DNA of 7,958 nt from Planctomycetota bacterium (GTDB lineage: Bacteria > Planctomycetota > UBA1135 > UBA2386): NCBI GenBank assembly GCA_020425885.1, contig JAGQRA010000195.1, positions 1-7,958 of the forward strand. The letters run 5' to 3'. The translations under genes and the position numbers were made by a program. Numbering within the stretch: the stretch's first letter is position 1; every line of letters begins with the position of its first letter. Shown here piece after piece: positions 6,255 through 7,958 of the stretch. The notes below the pieces were generated by a model that was not told the DNA's origin, ran no database searches, and saw only the letters and a program-made list of their open reading frames with translations.

Positions 6255-7958
6255 ATGGAGAGAAGTCGTGACCGGCGGTCCTGCGTCGTCGTTTCGTGCC
6301 TCGTACTCGGCGCCTGTCTGCCCAGTGTCGGCGGGCTGGTCGCGACCAGATCCGGCGGCAGCAGCTCGACGATCGTCAATCCGACGGTCGCGGTCGCGGC
6401 GCCGCCGGCGAACGTCGCCAGCGGCAGCCTGCAGCTGGTGTCGACGACGACGCCGGCCGGGCAGGCGATCGAGGGCAACCTCGACGAGGCCGGCTGGCAG
6501 GACGTCAGCTCGCCGTGGTCACTGACCGACCTTGCCGAAGGCGCGCACACGGCGAAGGTCCGCATCGCCGGTCGGCCCGGGACCGAACAGGTCGTGACCT
6601 GGGCCGTCGACACGGTCGCGCCGAGCACACCGGCCGGATTGACCGCGGTCGCCGACCGCGCCGGTGAGATCGCGTTGTCCTGGACCGCGGCGACCGATGG
6701 CGGTGGCCTCGCCGGTTACACCATCGCCTACGGCACGACCTCGGGCTCGCTCGATAGCGAGGTGACCGCTGCCGGGGACGCGATCGCGCATCGGCTCACC
6801 GGCCTGTCGGCGTGCCAGACCTACCACTGCACGATCCGCAGCGTCGACCTGGCCGGCAACGCCAGCGCTGCGTCGGCCGAGGTCGCGGCCCGGGCCAGCT
6901 GCGGCGGCGACGGTCGATTCTCGGAGTCGGACGTCGCGCTCGACAGCAGCGTCGACGCGGTCGCCCGCGGCGACTTCAACGGCGATGGCATCCTCGACGT
7001 CGCCGTCAGCGATGCCGACCATGTCCGGATCCTGCTCGGCAACGGCAGCGACGGGCGCGGCGACGGCACCTTCGAGCCCGGGCAGGACCTCGTGTTCGGC
7101 GACTGGGTGACGTGCATCGCGGTCGCAGACCTCGATGCCGACCGTATCGAGGACCTCGCCGTCGTCGACAGTTCCGTCCTTCGCATCTACCGCGGGCAGG
7201 GCGCCGCCGGCACCGGCGACGGCACGTTCGTGCTGCACGCGACGGTGACGACCAACCTCATCACGCCGATGACGGTCCTCGTCCGCGACTTCGACAGCGA
7301 TCGCATCCCGGACCTCGTCGTCGGCGATTGGTCCGGCAGCCGCCTCGTCGTCTTCACCGGCAACGGCAGCGGCGGGCGCGGCGACTGCACCTTCGGCTAT
7401 CACGCCCAGGTGACGACCGGCGCCGCTCCGGGCGCGCTCGCCAGCGGTGACTTCAACGCCGACGGCATCGCCGACCTCGCCGTCGCCTGCCAGAGCGGGA
7501 CCGAAGTGCTGGTGACGCACCTCGGCAACGGCAGCGGCGGCCAGGGTGACGGCACCTTCGCCGCGGCCCAGACCTGGTTGTCGGGCGGCTTCGTCGCCGG
7601 CGATGTGCTCGTCGCCGACATGAACGGCGATCGCATCGACGATCTCGTCGTCACGCTGGCGCTGGCCAACGCGGTCTGCTTCATGGCCGGCTCGGGTTCG
7701 AACGGCCGGGGCACCGGCACGATCTATCTCGACGAGGTCGTCGGCGTCGGCACGCGTCCGTGGGGGCTGGTCGCCGGCGAGTTCACGGGCGACAACCTCG
7801 TCGACTACGCGGCCATGAGCTACCTCGGCGCGGGCGTCAGCCTGATGACGGCGAACGGCGCGCACGGCCGCGGCGACGGCTCCTTCACGACCGCCACCGT
7901 CGGCGGCGAAGACGGTCGTCTGTTCCACGCCATCGCCGGCGATGTCGACGGCAACGGC
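6255..7958 (+). CDS. Predicted lipoprotein with Ig-like, FnIII and seven FG-GAP/VCBS-type repeats (3' end outside window)
   Basis: The frame is open from the ATG at 6255 to the right edge, 568 codons with no stop. The N-terminus has a basic stretch (RSRDRR), a hydrophobic core and a lipobox-like LGAC with Cys21, so a lipoprotein is likely, though a cleaved or uncleaved signal cannot be excluded. Residues about 55-120 look Ig-like (ending VDTVAPS). Residues 123-213 are a fibronectin type III domain (LSWTAATD, GYTIAYG, CQTYHCTIRSVDLAGN). From about 235 onward run seven FG-GAP/VCBS-type repeats with DxNGDGxxD-like calcium-binding loops. Such repeats usually build extracellular beta-propellers for protein or sugar binding. 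The gap after the upstream lipoprotein is 42 bp and contains no ribosome binding site at normal distance (GAAGGGG ends 14 nt before the ATG), so translation may depend on the upstream gene. No enzymatic motif is seen. Confidence 0.88.
   Translation, partial: MERSRDRRSCVVVSCLVLGACLPSVGGLVATRSGGSSSTIVNPTVAVAAPPANVASGSLQLVSTTTPAGQAIEGNLDEAGWQDVSSPWSLTDLAEGAHTAKVRIAGRPGTEQVVTWAVDTVAPSTPAGLTAVADRAGEIALSWTAATDGGGLAGYTIAYGTTSGSLDSEVTAAGDAIAHRLTGLSACQTYHCTIRSVDLAGNASAASAEVAARASCGGDGRFSESDVALDSSVDAVARGDFNGDGILDVAVSDADHVRILLGNGSDGRGDGTFEPGQDLVFGDWVTCIAVADLDADRIEDLAVVDSSVLRIYRGQGAAGTGDGTFVLHATVTTNLITPMTVLVRDFDSDRIPDLVVGDWSGSRLVVFTGNGSGGRGDCTFGYHAQVTTGAAPGALASGDFNADGIADLAVACQSGTEVLVTHLGNGSGGQGDGTFAAAQTWLSGGFVAGDVLVADMNGDRIDDLVVTLALANAVCFMAGSGSNGRGTGTIYLDEVVGVGTRPWGLVAGEFTGDNLVDYAAMSYLGAGVSLMTANGAHGRGDGSFTTATVGGEDGRLFHAIAGDVDGNG
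6960..7958 (+). repeat. Seven tandem FG-GAP-type protein repeats, about 54 residues each
   Basis: The acidic loops begin at residues 240, 292, 345, 399, 455, 509 and 563, a period of 52-56 residues. They read DFNGDGILD, DLDADRIED, DFDSDRIPD, DFNADGIAD, DMNGDRIDD, EFTGDNLVD and DVDGNG (cut by the window end). Most units also share a GNGSxGxGDGTF-like turn. At DNA level GGCAACGGCAGCG recurs near 7038, 7359 and 7523. Confidence 0.85.

Noticed and set aside
6519..7928. Minus-strand open frame (469 codons) with an apparent repeat pattern.
   Set aside because: Its periodicity mirrors the FG-GAP repeats on the plus strand, which have the genuine calcium-loop motifs; a stop-free antisense frame is expected in such DNA.

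Overview
The window is GC-rich throughout, almost fully coding, and has strongly G/C-ending codons. Its contents are a membrane Ser/Thr kinase with a C-terminal SUMF1/FGE-like domain, an ECF-type sigma factor beside it, and secreted or lipid-anchored proteins with FG-GAP and Ig/FnIII modules. Together these point to a Planctomycetota-like bacterium. That assignment rests on gene content only; there is no rRNA or other phylogenetic marker here.

Layout. A leftward (minus-strand) block contains, in transcription order, a 1275-aa transmembrane kinase (5005 to 1178), a 191-aa ECF-like sigma factor (1114 to 539), and the N-terminal part of a secreted protein of unknown function that runs off the left edge (404 to 1). 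A rightward block starts 85 bp from the kinase. It contains a 373-aa predicted lipoprotein of unknown family (5091-6212) and, 42 bp later, a second predicted lipoprotein with an Ig-like region, a fibronectin type III domain and seven FG-GAP/VCBS-type repeats, cut off by the right edge (6255 to 7958). The two blocks diverge from one short intergenic region, which holds a perfect 15-bp inverted repeat. A second inverted repeat of the same geometry lies between the kinase and sigma genes.

How the genes may work together (inference). The kinase has a cytoplasmic catalytic domain, one membrane segment, and a large extracytoplasmic part made of a helical region, several Ig-like units and a FGE-fold domain that lacks the two catalytic cysteines of true formylglycine-generating enzymes. 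It looks like a sensor of something outside the cytoplasm. The adjacent sigma factor, with no visible anti-sigma gene, is the obvious candidate output. The divergent lipoproteins could be partners, ligands or targets. No RNA genes, CRISPR arrays, transposons or convincing rho-independent terminators were seen. No stretch longer than about 140 bp lacks a gene.
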